Positions 45,551 to 57,989 of a DNA stretch of 64,000 nucleotides are shown in pieces. The translations under genes were made by a program, and so were the position numbers. The notes under the pieces are model-generated. The model made no database searches. It was not told the origin of the DNA and saw nothing but the letters and a program-made list of their open reading frames with translations. The stretch is from NCBI GenBank assembly GCA_013407085.1, contig JACCGJ010000346.1:1-64000 (forward strand), read 5' to 3'. Every line of letters begins with the position of its first letter. The first letter of the stretch is position 1. The DNA is from Atriophallophorus winterbourni (lineage: Eukaryota > Platyhelminthes > Trematoda > Plagiorchiida > Microphallidae).

Positions 45551-48500
45551 GTAAGTTTATTTCTGATAATGATATTAATATTTATGTACGTTGTGACACA
45601 TGGAGTTTTCAAGTTGGATTGCTGCGGCGTGATCAAGATTTTTGAATCGAACCTTATGGCAAAAGAGCAATTAGCTTAACAATGCCGTAGAACAGCGGTT
45701 CCCAAAATTGTAAATACCCGCATCCCTGAAATAGCTTGATATGCTCTCGAGCGTTTCTCATAGAAAGACATAAGATGAATGAATACGTTAAAAATCGACA
45801 ATGAATCAGTAAAGAATCAGAACACATAAAAAGACAAAACCTGAAAACGCATCTTGCAACCCGTGGAAAGTAATCTAACACCCCCGTGGGATGCAGTTGT
45901 GAAATCGACATTGTATTTGGGTAAAAGTGTTTTCCGAATGCGCGTTTATAAAGGAAGCACTGTTAGCTTTCTGTAGATTATGGCCAACACTCAATGGTTC
46001 TACAATTTCTGATGGTGAAGCGTTTCAGATAAATCACAGAGAGAAAGACTGAGGTAACGTTCTCACGTTAAGAATCAAGATTTTATGGTGAAAAAAGCAA
46101 TCACTTTACATGTACCATTGAATGACAGTTATATAAAATATAGAGGGTGCAATCGAAATTCAATTGATGTGTTTGCATTTGTGTGGGTTCATGTGGGGTC
46201 AATATACAGGAACGATAGTGGAGTTCTCTTTCAGATGCGCATCCAGTTTCAAGTTGAAATCACGGATTGTGGTGTGTTCACTCACGCCTGATTCACTTTT
46301 GCAAATGTCACGTCAAGACAACTCTAGAAGTCCCGAAATCTGAATGTAAATTCAAACTGAATTGAGAGATTAAATGTCCTGTATCGCTGATGGAGTGCGT
46401 GATGGTAAAGTCAACAGAAGCCAATTCGGTTTGAAGATTTTTCAAGATTGGTCTGTATCCACTGTCCAAATAACGTTAACGACTGTGTAGTTTATAAAAG
46501 TACTATAACCGGTCACGCCACAGGGTAGTTTTGAACGATTTATTTTAGAAATATCCAAAATCGCATGCAAATCTATCACACACAAACACACCTATGACAG
46601 TTTTTTGTTGTTCGCGCTCTTGAGATGAGCACATTGCGATATTCTCTATACCAAATCAAGTTAAATGAGTCCGCATTAATGATGATTTGATGTATAACGT
46701 TTTTCACGAAATCGTTTCACAAATCAGATCCTGGTGACAGCCGGTACCGACGGGTGGTCATCACGCGATTCCCATAAAGAATCGACGTTTGTTCTATTTT
46801 TTGTTATGTGCGTAGTAAACTCATCGACCAACTTTGTGTGATTTTGAGATGAACCTGCCTAACAGTAGAATTGTTTATCTCATTTTTATTAAATTTAAAC
46901 CCATAACCATGAACCAAAATACTCATTTGCATTCATTTCCATCACACACTCTACGGATCCTAATCTTAACGCACCCATCTGATGAGTGCAAACAACACGA
47001 AACAGGTCGTGCGGTATGTGAGATTCAAATGCATGCAAATGAATATTTAGGTGTACAATATACTTTTAAATCTAAACTGCTCCCTTCAACAGACGTCCTA
47101 ACAACGTTTCAGATGGACAACATTGCATGGCGTTGAATATTTATTATTGGAAATTAAATTCACAGTTTAGAAAGGCAGATATTCGTTAAAATCAACAGAT
47201 CAGACTTTTAAAAATCACACAACAATTTTTCAAGTTTCGATTCAAAATGGACGTAAATTTTCCAAACAATACGAGGAATGTTTCTGATTCACTTTCACAT
47301 TCTGCTATTACAATGCCTCACTCGGATTAGATAGACTGTTTGCACGTATAACAATGAGATTTCTGTTGTGTATACATTGGCACAATTGAAAAGATAGTGC
47401 ACCTCAGTACCGTGCCGATGTTTTGTGTTTAGTCGAACAAATTTGATGATTCCGCATATCGAGGTTTAACCATTATTTACTTCTCTCAACTGTTTTGATC
47501 GAGTTGTCCGAACACGTTGTATATATTGTATTGCTGTAGTAGTATTGTCTCTCGCAAACATTTCATCAGCAAGTTAGCTGACTTCAAAACCAAAAATCTT
47601 CTTGAAAAACTCACTTGTTTATTACTTATGCAAAGACGGACTTTCTCGCGTAGCAACGTTTCGGAAAACGTCTATCTGTGCCAGTTCTGTAATATACTTA
47701 CCAAATAAATTTCAAAACAAGAGGTATACGTGCCACAGTTATGTGGTTCAAACCCGTGTGGTTTTCAACATCTACATGAGCATCACTTTCGTTAAACAGC
47801 TTGGTTGGGCAAAACCTATGTTGAAATAGTTCAAGTGTTCAGTGCTTCCAAAGAGGACCGTTGGGATACAATTTGTGAATATTTCGAAGGACTTGGTACT
47901 GATGAGTAGTCGCAAAACATAATGAACAAACTCTACGAACACACCAAAATTGCAACTCATTGTACTATTAAAAACGTTTCGAATTGTAATCCCGGCTGAT
48001 AGGAGGATAAGTTGATTAATTCCGTGAATGGAATAAGTCAACTGGGTTTTAAGCATAGGCAAGAAAGTGCTTGCGATATAATAGATCTTTGTCTATTGGG
48101 TGTAATCAAATCTTGCTTAAGATACCAAAGTCAAGGGCCTTATCTATGGCATAACATGAGGAGTACAAATTATTAAAAATTATGTGCTTTTCTTTAATGT
48201 TCATCGATTCTACCCATCTTTCCACCAGTTTGTAGATTCCGTATTGCGAGAAATCGTTAGGTCAAGTCTTGAAAATGTTTTTGAGCTAATTCCCAAAGTG
48301 ATAGTGATTTTCAAGTCGAAGACCCTTTTAAAATTAGCGAAATTGTTGGTCCTCCGGCGGGGCGAGTTCCGGAGAATCCGAAGTATGTTAAAGAACTTCT
48401 CGATTGAGCTTTTTGAGTGATCGTGCAACCTCACGGGGCGGAATCACATGCACTTGCTTATCCAGTTTTTTGAAGTTCAATTGACCGAGTTTGACTCGAT

Positions 48501-51500
48501 GCAGTTAATCTTTATAGATAATACGCGAACAGGGAATCTGTAGTGTCGCTGAGTGGCTGCGGATATGTTACAACTCACGTTATTCGAATAAATGTTTCAA
48601 ATGGTGATGTATGCTATGTTATATTTTGTATATAAGGTTCACGCCAATCTAAAGGCTTCTTTGAAATGGGGGATTTAGCTCCATGTTTGCAAATGTTCCT
48701 CGTGCGTTATTTTCTGGAAACCATTGCGAGTTTGGTTGCACGATCGTATTTTTTATCTTGCCATTGTATATCTTTTTGTTACCAGGACGTACACTCATGC
48801 GATACAGTCTTTGTAAAACAATTATTTCGTTTGAGGTTGAGATCTTAGATAACAACCCAATAGAAAATCTAAACCTGACGAAATTGCTTTACGTAAAATG
48901 CGAAAGTAATCAAGTAGCGCTATTTGCCACTGTTGGATAAGCCTGGTACGACCAACCTGTTCAATCACGTGTCCAAACACATGTGATTAAACAGGTTGGT
49001 TGTACCAGGCTTATCCAACAGTGGTATAAAGCGCAAGCTCTTGACCATTCCTCCACTGTTTTTTTTAGCGCATGCGGATCACGATGTTACTCTCACAACC
49101 ACATGAGTAAAAGCAGCGCAAAATCGATTGTAGTTGTGTGTGAAAATGCATGCAAATGAGCATTTCGCGAAAGTAATGATGTAATTTCAGAAAATCTATT
49201 GTCATGTTTATTTTGACTTTTATTCAAACACAAAAATGCAGCTTACATATAATCGCAAGTTGTCTGAGCATTTATCAGTCGAACAGTTCTTTCTGTTGCT
49301 TAAATGGTGTACGCCGATCTGATAGTGATGTTTTCAATGTTGGTTCTTTATTACGCCGGATGACATCATCAGCTAAGCTTCATTCTACCATCAGTTAAAT
49401 CGGAAAGTTTAACAGATTCAATTATCCACAAATTATCGCAATATAATTTTTAGGGAATGGCGGATCTCAGTGACTATCTACATCAACGTGGGTTTAAACT
49501 TGGTATGAATTTCGACAACATGTGTTACAACGAAGCACAATTCAATGCGGAGTTGAAAGTCATGAAAGAATGGAAGTTGGATCTTGTCAAGATTTCCGGT
49601 TGTTTTACAGACGATCTCAAACGAATTAATGGATTCTCTCGCATGCGAAATTTGATGGATCAGCTTGGCTTGAAGATACAGATCGCCTGTGATGTGAGCG
49701 AAAAACACGTTTTAAAGAATATAGGTTGGAACGATGCTGATCCTGATGATTTGTTGAAAGGTTGTGATTCCTGGCGATTGCACTTAACGCTTGAAAATTT
49801 GTTCTCAACTAAAGAGTTGGGTGATTGGAGAAATCAAGCGAACTTGCTTAGGTCAAACGGTGGCAAAGGATTCTGGTTTGATCTCGGACCGATTGAAATA
49901 AAGACAAACATTAACCAACTTCAACATATTACAACGGAAGTAGTGATGCGAAGCATGCTTGGCTCGCCAATGATGTTAACCGGTGACCTTGATCAGCTGG
50001 ACCAAGAAGAAATCAATTTGTTGAGCAATAAACGATGTATTCGGATCAATCAAGATATTGGCGGGATGATGCCGATAGCTATCCGTAGCAATCATGCAGT
50101 GACGGTAAATTACTCGTCATTTGTCGTTCATCTTTCATTTTAGTTCTATATCAGGCCATTGTAGCGAGTAGCGTTGGTGTATTTCTTCAGTACTCTTCGT
50201 ACTGTGTGTGGAATGATTGCGTTATAGTGATTGGGTGCCAACGTACTTAAGTTCACTGCTAAACTATTGTTTCTGCGTAGTTTACATCAGAATATGGTGA
50301 AGTTCTAGATTATGCATGTTATCATAATGATGCATGTATATATTATTTTGAACCTGGATTGTCCAATTGCAAGTTATCTTGCCATCTATAACTTTCATCA
50401 GGTCATGCAGATGGTGATCGTACTGTTCTTGCTCGATGCTTTTAAACAACACGAACCCGGTCGTGCAATGTTGGATGGAATAGTATGCCAATAATTGTGT
50501 TCAATAGACGAAATGAATGATGTTATAAAATTACAATGAGCTAGTTATTGGGTAGCTCACTAAACAAATTCTGAAACGGAATACAAAATAGATGTTTTCA
50601 AGACCCTGTGATTAAATACATCCGCATACATTGTGTTTGTACATCAGAGTAAACAAGTTTGCTTTCACCATTAATGTGCAAGTTTGGCGTCAAATTTAGA
50701 ACAATGTCTTCTGTTTCTCTGCTGATCCGAAGCAGATTATGCTCGCACGACCGATATTAAACTTCATAGCATTTAGTTGCCTACAGGATAAAAAATATTT
50801 GTATACTTAACATCCATAAATTGTTATTTGGCAGATATAATTTCTTTCTGGTTTAATCTGCTTTGATTCGCTCACGTTCCAATGTTCACTAAGACAAGTT
50901 ATTTTGATAAATTCACCACGTTTGAATAAATTTGTCTTGAGTTTTTCTATATAAAACAGTTCGTCCATCTGGAATTATGCGAACAACGATTGCCATCAGT
51001 TTCTTGCGGTTAGCTCTACGGTTTTTGTACTCATATCGCATATACGACTGTAAAATATGCGTGAATAATAATATATTTTATACGACTGTGGCTAAGCATA
51101 AAAATATTCCTAAAGAAACTGAATTTGTAAACCCTCAGATTAGGAACCACAAGATTATGTTAATATCAGCTTTGCATTCAATCGTGGTTGGCATCAACGT
51201 TCTTCACATATTATCCATGGCCATAAGCCTCACTATTTCTGAACATGTTTAAAACTCAACAGGGTAAAATTTATATGATTACCGCATTGGTTGTGGTTTC
51301 TCACTTAAGGATGGCTTTTCTGCTCCTACGAGGTCGATTTTCAATGAATACTGTAAATCTGTTAACATCTTACAGTTTCGCACACTTAATTTTGGTTTAA
51401 TCTCATATTTTTTCCTATCTTCATCATGTATGCTATTTTATATTTCGCACTGATATCAATATACGGCAATCATCGGTCGAATAAATTTTACGTAAATTTT

Positions 51501-52067
51501 TATCGATAAATTAATCTGTTTGCTGAAAATCCGATCAAACTCCAAACATCCGTTTGTTTCACTTCCAAAGACCGTATGTGCAATGTAAATGCTTGGCGAA
51601 CTTCATCTGAAAAATACAACAGTATAGCAAACAAATGCAGAACAGTTATTGAAATTACTAGTAATGATAAGGTTTACAACAATGCTAAAATACTCACAAA
51701 GATTTCAAACATTGCGTTACATCTAAAAGTCATTTACTTGGATATTTTCAATAAACATGCTTCAATAATCTTCAATAACTTTTCATCTTAATATTTTCAG
51801 TTTTGGTCACGCAGAATGACTGAACGCCATGATGAATATGCACTCATTTTGTGGAATAAGGACAAAGTGAAGCATACCGAGCAGATTAACATGTTTGAGG
51901 TGTTCGTGGACAACGCTCTCCAAAGTAGAAATTTCTACTATCTCGTCGACGTGTTCCATGATGTTGTGGAAAAGAAAAACCGAGTTTGGGACTCTATGAG
52001 TTTTACAGTGCCACCTGGTAGAGTTTCAATGTATCTGGTGAAAAAAATGATCAAAGGTTTTAAATAA
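45212..52067 (+). CDS. GH27 (alpha-galactosidase-like) protein, probably non-catalytic
   Basis: Three exons: 45212-45550, 49454-50104, 51801-52067; all junctions phase 0 with GT-AG. Product 418 residues, the size of human GLA/NAGA. Hydrophobic N-terminus (AYFLAVLLLNRLYLL) suggests a signal peptide. GH27 landmarks: CQSDC...RCVSE, IIDACW, FPSGMADLSDYL, FKLGMNFD, VKISGCF, CDSWR, GFWFD, SPMMLTGDL and RINQDIGG, then a C-terminal beta domain. Enzymes have DDCW, K(L/F)DGC with the nucleophile Asp, an acid/base Asp after CNxWRN, and WNDPDM. Here these read DACW, KISGC, CDSWRLHLT and WFDLGP, so both catalytic carboxylates seem lost. I infer a secreted pseudo-glycosidase, possibly a glycan-binding protein. 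AATAAA overlaps the stop. Confidence 0.85.
46070..46310 (-). mobile_element. CR1 family B 3' end fragment in GH27 intron 1
   Basis: Reverse complement of the 3' end seen at 36350-36560 (TGACCCCA..., GGTACATGTAAAG, ending AAAATCTTGATTCTTAAC). It is 5'-truncated and minus strand. Confidence 0.7.
46973..47014 (+). ncRNA. Hammerhead motif, family A, core intact
   Basis: CTGATGA (46979-46985), stem II GTGC AAACA ACAC (three pairs plus C-A), GAAA (46999-47002), CAGGTC with C17 at 47008, then GTGCGG. Both invariant core strings are intact. Stem III is weakened (ACAGGT instead of palindromic ACCGGT) and stem I is patchy. It is preceded at about 46905-46960 by the same family in the opposite orientation (CATTTGCATTCATTTCCATC), an inverted layout like the 7571-8009 insertion. 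Confidence 0.6.
48927..49024. repeat. Long near-perfect palindrome, arms about 47 bp, loop 4 nt
   Basis: Left arm CCACTGTTGGATAAGCCTGG... and its inverted copy end at 49024, with loop CCAA (48973-48976) and only two substitutions and a 2-bp indel between arms. The arm sequence is the spacer of family A ribozyme repeats (compare 26838-26880, minus-strand 11040-11095). A decayed plus-strand hammerhead repeat follows to 49165 (ending ATGCAAATGAGCATTT). Confidence 0.8.
49454..50104 (+). CDS. GH27-like gene, exon 2 (barrel core)
   Basis: Acceptor TTTTTAG, 217 codons phase 0-0, donor ACG/GTAAAT. Holds the sites where GH27 catalytic aspartates should be: KISGC (Ser for nucleophile Asp) and CDSWRLHLT (Thr at the aligned acid/base position). 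Confidence 0.9.
50395..50470 (+). repeat. Decayed family A hammerhead repeat in GH27 intron 2
   Basis: ATCGTACTGTTCTTGCTCGATGC, then AAACAACACGAA CCCGGTCGTGCAATG: the layout of family A with both core strings damaged. Confidence 0.5.
51801..52067 (+). CDS. GH27-like gene, exon 3 (C-terminal beta domain)
   Basis: Acceptor ATTTTCAG, starts FWSRRMTERHDEYALILWNK as in the start of the GH27 C-terminal domain, ends KKMIKGFK and stop. AATAAA at 52063-52068 overlaps the stop, so the 3' UTR would be very short unless another signal is used. Confidence 0.85.
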   Translation, partial: FWSRRMTERHDEYALILWNKDKVKHTEQINMFEVFVDNALQSRNFYYLVDVFHDVVEKKNRVWDSMSFTVPPGRVSMYLVKKMIKGFK

Positions 52068-52559
52068 AATTACTATAAGATTATTTCGTTTTTCTTCGGA
52101 AGTTGGTTGTTAAGGTAAACTGAGTTGGAGATTAGGCGAGTATTTTTACAACTGTTGTTGGCCTCCTTCGGTCGATGTCGATCAGAGAGGTTCATCGCAG
52201 GCGTATGATGGTTTCATACTCTGTAGCTTTTAGAATGAATAAACAGTGCGAATCTAAATTGAAACTTACACTGATCGGCCTATCCCTGCGAGCTTTTTTG
52301 GACTCATTATCAAAGTCATTGCTTTCAAATGATCATCCTGGTAGCTGTTTTCTCTGATAAACCTATTTTATCAATTTTGTTTTCTTTTGCCAATACTAGA
52401 AATCAATGTTGTTCGGTGAAAGAACATCACAATGGGGATTAGAACGAGGGCATCCGATTATGCAGCATTGGTACTAAAGTTTCCTACTGCTTGTTATACA
52501 TATTGTTGCGTATGACCGATTTAATCCTGCAGAGAATTTTGGCTAACAATCAGCAAGAT

Positions 52560-53430
52560 GAAAACTGTTCAAAATCCTGGGTGATGGAATTGTATCTCCT
52601 CCAAACATCACTGTTAAAACACTGTCAGCTTTACCCAGTACATCATTTCACATATCTTGGTTCAACCATCGAGCATAGCCCCTTGCTAGACACGGAGATT
52701 GATAGAAGCATGGGCAGAGCAGCTGTCATTTAGTCCCGATTACACTCTCGTGTCTTGGGCAACCACAAGTTGACTGTAAAGACAACGATTATGTTTTAAA
52801 GCGCGTGCGTACTAAATGCTTTACTCTACGGCAGGTTGACCTGGACCATCCACAAAACACAGAAACGGAAGTTGTATGCTTTCCGTCTATTAAACATCCG
52901 CCCTATCTTGAATATATTATGGACGGAAAAATAACGAATGCTGAAGTGCTTACTAAAGCTGGTCTACAGAGCATTTCCTCTCTACTAAGACAACGCCGCC
53001 AACGTTTGCTCGGTGTGTTGTACAGAATGGAATATGGTCGTATTCAAATCCATCTATGTCTTAGTGTGCTACAATCAGGAATTTGATTTTCGAACACACA
53101 CACATTCGTTTGAGAAAGTGATCTGAAAGCTTAGCCATTCATCATTCGAGTTGGACAACACTAGTTTTCGACCGGTGTTTTTGGAGGCACTGTAAAATGC
53201 ATAGTCCATAGGCTTTGGCCGAGCAAATACAGCTACTGATTGATGAATTCAGATCGCGCCGCTGGCGTGCATCGGATGCCGTTTGACCGAGTACTGCTTA
53301 TCGACGCGAGCGCTCCAGGAGATATTGCTCCTGCCGTATCTGGACAGTCAAGTCATTCGAAAAGCTGTGGAACATGAAAATCATGCGCTTGTGATATACA
53401 TTCATGGTCGACATTGATCGAAAGAGCCAA
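52560..53430 (+). mobile_element. RTE-like 3' remnant
   Basis: HHFTYLGSTIEHSPLLDTEID (52640), YIMDGKITNAEVLTKAGL (52915), LLRQRRQRLLG (52980) and a 3' stretch AAGTCATTCGAAAAGCTGTGGAACATG shared with 39270. Frame breaks and stops. Confidence 0.7.
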
Positions 53431-53839
53431 CAACAACATATCAAGCTTCATGTTTTTAAGAGTGAAAGCTGTAGGCTATTATGTGGAATCAAGCGGATAT
53501 CAGACATACAATCAAGTAATGATGGTTGCTTTGAATGTTATGGGAAATATATTTACTTCTGAATCTGGCCGTCCAAAACTCTGGGTTATAAAACTATCGT
53601 ATGCAACATAATGACATCAATTGGCAGTTTTGAATAGACAATTTTGAAAAATATTTGCATGTGAAAATGAATTGTATCACAACTTCCAATGACACAAGCC
53701 TCAAATATGTATGTATGAAAGATCATCGATATTTCATGCATTCCCATGAACATTTTCCCAGAGGTTTCCTATTTTTTTAATCATATTCGGCATACAATCT
53801 ATTCCCCTTTTAATTAGAAACTTCGACTATGCGCAATCA

Positions 53840-54120
53840 GGTAAAACTCAACGGAGAACTCCAAATTGTAGAAGGTATTTTTATCCTGACCGTGTCTGAT
53901 TTACTTGGAATAGTTTACCTTCTACGGTTGCTCACTTCACTAGCTTGCATGACTTTAAAACGACATTAGACAATTTTCGATTGAATTATTCGTTTCCCAA
54001 TACTTAGATTCTGTTTAATCTACTGTTTAATCTACTAATCTAATTGGTTATCTTGATTATATGCACGAACATGTTTTTCAATTTCTACAATCCTAAGGTT
54101 ATTGTTAAGTTAGATGCTTT
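53840..54120 (+). mobile_element. CR1-like 3' end fragment
   Basis: TACTTGGAATAGTTTACCTTCTACGG matches (inverted) the C-terminal region at 38040-38100 of another CR1. No frame remains. Confidence 0.5.
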
Positions 54121-54349
54121 GTATTTTAGTAAAATCCTTGAAATAACTTGAATAGGTAGGCAAATCCAACATACCTCAACTCCTGTGGGAAAAATATATT
54201 TTGGAATGTATTGTGTGATAGTTAAATTCTCAAGGCAATACATGGGCAAGGAGAATTGTGTAATATATGGTAGGGCTAGGCCTGGTTCTTCGGTAAACCA
54301 GAAACTAACCCGAAAGAGAAAAGGATTATATCCAAATTTTCCTAATATA

Positions 54350-55430
54350 CTCAAATCTCATTACTATGCCACCCTTTGGGACCGAGCAAGAGTGGCATAG
54401 TAGCGAGAGTGGCATAGTAAAGAGGTTTGTAAAAACGGTATTTTCTCAATTCACGATCGAGTCCAAAGCTCTCAGAATCGTCGGGTGACGCATCTTCTTT
54501 CGTCGGATCTCGTTCATCTCATTGTCTAGCCACCACACGCTTGATCAGTCTCGTCCAGGTTGAAGACATCATCTGCGGAGAACTGCCTGAGTAAGGGCTG
54601 GAGAACCTGATGCTGCCAATCAATAAGGGATTAGAAATCCACCGCTTCAGCTTCGCCCTGCACTGTCTTGAACGCGCTTCTCGAAGCTGTCTAACCAACC
54701 GTCGCTCACCATGAAGTCTGGAATGTGCATCAGCTCGGCTAGTTTTATCACCGTCTACTTGATCAAACCGCCGCTGACAGGCAGATTCAGTCCTCTTGCG
54801 TGCTTCAGCCACATCAGCACTCCCTCCTCAAACTTCGGGTCGTGAGGCTGCGTCAGCTTTATGCGCTTCGATGGAACTCCAGCTTTGATTGCAGCTTCAA
54901 TTGCATCCTTCTTGCTGAGAATGCCATTCACGGTGGTTCTCTTAACTTCGACGCTCCATTTCTTGCTAATCTCCCTCGCCAACTTGGACTGATTCGGCTC
55001 CTTCTTCGCAGCATTGATGATCTCGAACTTCTCCTTCAGCGTAAAGTCGGTTCGCTTGCGTTTCTGAGCTGACATTATGGGCTGAATAGTTTGAAAAATA
55101 ACGATGTCACTGTTGTGAGTGTCTGTTTGTGCGCGCGCTTTCGTAAGTCTATCTACCGATACTTGAAGCAAGAGTAGAAAAGAGGCTTGTTGTTGTGCGT
55201 GAGGTGATTGGCTTGTTGTAGCTGACGCAGGGAGAAACATCGCGTGTTTGACCTTGAAACCGGCTGATTATATGCGTAAAATGCGCAAAAATACACTTTT
55301 AAATAGTCACAGAATAGTGGTATAGTAACGAGAGTAGGGAGTGGCATAGTAAATTTATTTTGTATTGATTTTTGTCTGGACCGAGCAAAAGTGGCATAGT
55401 AGCGAGAGTGGCATAGTACCGAGATTTGAG
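54350..55430 (-). mobile_element. pogo/Tigger-like DNA transposon, internally deleted
   Basis: 1081 bp with terminal inverted repeats CTCAAATCTC..TACTATGCCAC at both ends. Subterminal copies of GAGTGGCATAGTA are repeated on both sides (54391-54420; 55340-55420). The left flank is TA; the right flank reads TG, fitting a mutated TA target duplication. It contains a broken transposase gene. Confidence 0.75.
54430..55075 (-). pseudogene. Tc5/CENP-B-type transposase remnant
   Basis: Starts MSAQKRKRTDFTLKEKFEII (55075), a CENP-B N-terminal helix-turn-helix, continuing through VEGV-like LMWLKHARGLNLPVSGG, then a TAG at about 54755. Beyond it the frame reads LAELMHIPDFMVSDGWLDSF (second DNA-binding domain). 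A further shift gives DDVFNLDET, the first Asp region of the DDE catalytic domain, after which most of the domain is missing and only a short C-terminal tail (about 54430-54520) remains. Cannot be functional as a transposase. Confidence 0.75.
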
Positions 55431-55599
55431 TGTAGATATTTCATTGTATGTCAGTAAAACCTGGACCATCTTAGCGACATACAGACGGAGGCAAATTTCT
55501 TTATATTTAGGTTGCATTCGTTTAATCTTAGAACTGTCTTGAATGGAGAGGCTAACAGACCCAAAAGTGCTTTTTAAATTATTGTGTTTGGTCATTTAA

Positions 55600-56000
55600 A
55601 GTCTAGATTCTTTCATGAGGCCAACCTGTCCAACTCTGGTTACGTTCACCCACGAATCCCACAACACAAGAGAAAAGTCGATTGGTCAAAGGCGCTAATT
55701 ACGCAAAAGATAAATAACAAAAAAACCAGCCTATCTCATATACGCGAAACTATCAATCACAACGGTGATCCGCATACATGACTGTCCCGTCTGTCAATTT
55801 CGATCTGAATTGTCAGTCGATTTCGTGCCAACTCGGTACACTTCAAGCCCTCGCCACACAGGGCACGTTTGACCGGCATTGACGAATTGCATATCGTTCG
55901 ATTGCGCCTGACGTTGTCCATCTTCTCATACATTCGAGGATGTTGTCGCTCAATCATTTCGATTAAAATCTTTCCGAAAATGAAATATTACGAGTTTGCT
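55600..56000 (+). repeat. Unclassified dispersed repeat (relative at 62220-62500)
   Basis: Shares TTCACCCACGAATC(C/T)CACAACACAAGAGAA-like, GATCTGAATTGTC and CGATTTC(G/A)TGCCAAC phrases with 62240-62430. Coding potential unclear. Confidence 0.45.
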
Positions 56001-56559
56001 TCGGCATTTCAGAGTGGCGATCTGCATAAAATTAGAAAGTACATGATTAATACTCATTTCTACTGCACTTCGCGACAATGTATTCTAAACATATTACTTA
56101 ATATGTTTAACATACATTGTCGCTTTCATGAGCTTCATCATCTCTATAGAATGGTAAACAGTTGTACTGCAAAGGAATAACTGAATTGGGAGTCGGAGTC
56201 AATACGTCATCATCCGGGTAACTTGTAACTGAGGTGAAAAGAAGTTCACGACAGGGGTATTATAATATTCGGAAACCCATTCTACCGATTCGTTGTAAGA
56301 AAAGCGGAAACACTGTATTTGAAAAAGTCGATCTATTTACTCGATTTTACACCTGCTCTTTGATAAACTAAAGGCGTGAAATGTGTTCAAGTATACACTA
56401 CGGAAACAGGCTTCAGACCAAGACTTCACCTGGCAGAAATATCTTCAACTTGCCGCTCTTTGTAGAGCGGCAGATAATGTTGAAGTCAAACGAACTTTGG
56501 ACTCTTATAAGGAGACCCAAGTTGCTTTCGGGTTTACTGACAGCGACTCTACATTGCAT

Positions 56560-57690
56560 TGAGTTTCCTAAGTCAATTTAATTTTAAAGGTCTAAAACGC
56601 GTACAGCTTTACAAAAACCACAGAATAATATGGGAACTACGAATAATATAACAAGCATAAATGGGATTTTGTTGCTTAATGAGCAGTTCAAGAATCTGGT
56701 AAAAATCCAAAGGGCAAAATTTGTTTTCGATTGGTGGGATGTCAAACGTAGATTCATGTGGTCAAGATATATAGTTTTATTCGATGCACGACTTAAGGGT
56801 CAAAAAGGCATCAAGCTTTCTCTTCAAAAGCTGATGTTTTGGTGAGTTTACAACATATTCTGTAGATTGTTCGAATTAATGTGTGAGCTCAGACTGGATA
56901 ATCACGCCAAAATCAATTTCGGAGGAAACGGGTTTAATAATGTTTTCTATCATTTCGAAAGAGACAGACACACTTATTTTGCAATAAGATGTCGTTGCAC
57001 CAAGTTAGCCCAGATGGATAGTCCAAGTAATTGTACCAGTCCTTGTCACACTTATACATCCATTTCCGAGTACTGGTTGTGAGAGGCTTTCAGGACGCTG
57101 TTTGCTGCTTATTATTTTCACGTTCGATGATAAATCAATGATAGTTGGCTAAAAGCGTTTCTCAGATTTCCTTAGATGATTTGATTTTTAGGAAATCTCA
57201 TCGATTTTCTGTAATATGAGCTCGAAGCAAGTCATAGTTAACGGTTGTATACGTTCGTTGAGAATTTCCTATTGTTTCGTATTGATAAATATTATCAAAT
57301 GTCATGAAAACATGATCATGGGTGGAGCTGTGTAGTAAACAGATTCTACCATGAGTTATTCGTTTGTAAGTATGAGGTCCAGGGTAGATGCGGTTTGTTC
57401 AGATCGAAATCTCGTTGGTTGTTGTACATGGTTGTAAAGAGGGGTGCAAGTCATTATTTCTTGAAGAAAGCTTTTGAACGAATCGTCATCTGTAATGTGT
57501 GTGGCAAGTGTCGATACATTAAAATCACCGAGGAGGAGCGAATGTGATTATGAAAGCTTCAATGCAAAACGTACTGCATTAGAAACATAATGAAGAATTG
57601 GAGCGATAAATCAATGCTAACCGGCACTTATGAGATATATATTGGAGGTATATATTGGGCAACCTTACTGGAACTCAGTACTTGGATAAA
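56560..57690 (-). mobile_element. CR1 family A, internally deleted
   Basis: Minus strand: an endonuclease piece at 57690-57290 (FNVSTLATHI; TASTLDLILTNE), then a large deletion, then the 3' end at 56880-56560 that matches 23405-23700 (GGGAACTACGAATAATA) and ends in the AATTGACTTA-type tail. RT is missing. Confidence 0.6.
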
Positions 57691-57989
57691 ATAATTCAAA
57701 ATTTGCATCGGTAAGCAGTCACGCGATCCCAGTGACTATCAATCATTGATCACAAATTTAGCCCTAGCTGAACACGTGCTGGAAACAGGTCTTAGTGTTT
57801 ATCTTTAAAACGTAGAAGTGCTAAGATAAGGGTAAAACCACAGATAAGACGACTTCAAGGTAAGGCGGTTGAGATAAAATAAATTCTTCGAAGCGTGCGG
57901 CCAACACGATGGATTTGGATAATATAACCACAATCTGGAGTCAAGATCTGCAGAATATAAAAGTGGCATTCAAGTATAAATTTGTTTAA

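Noticed and set aside
50977..51252. Open frame of 91 codons with hydrophobic stretches in GH27 intron 2
   Set aside because: Exons 2 and 3 join in phase across it and nothing in it is recognisable; probably chance.
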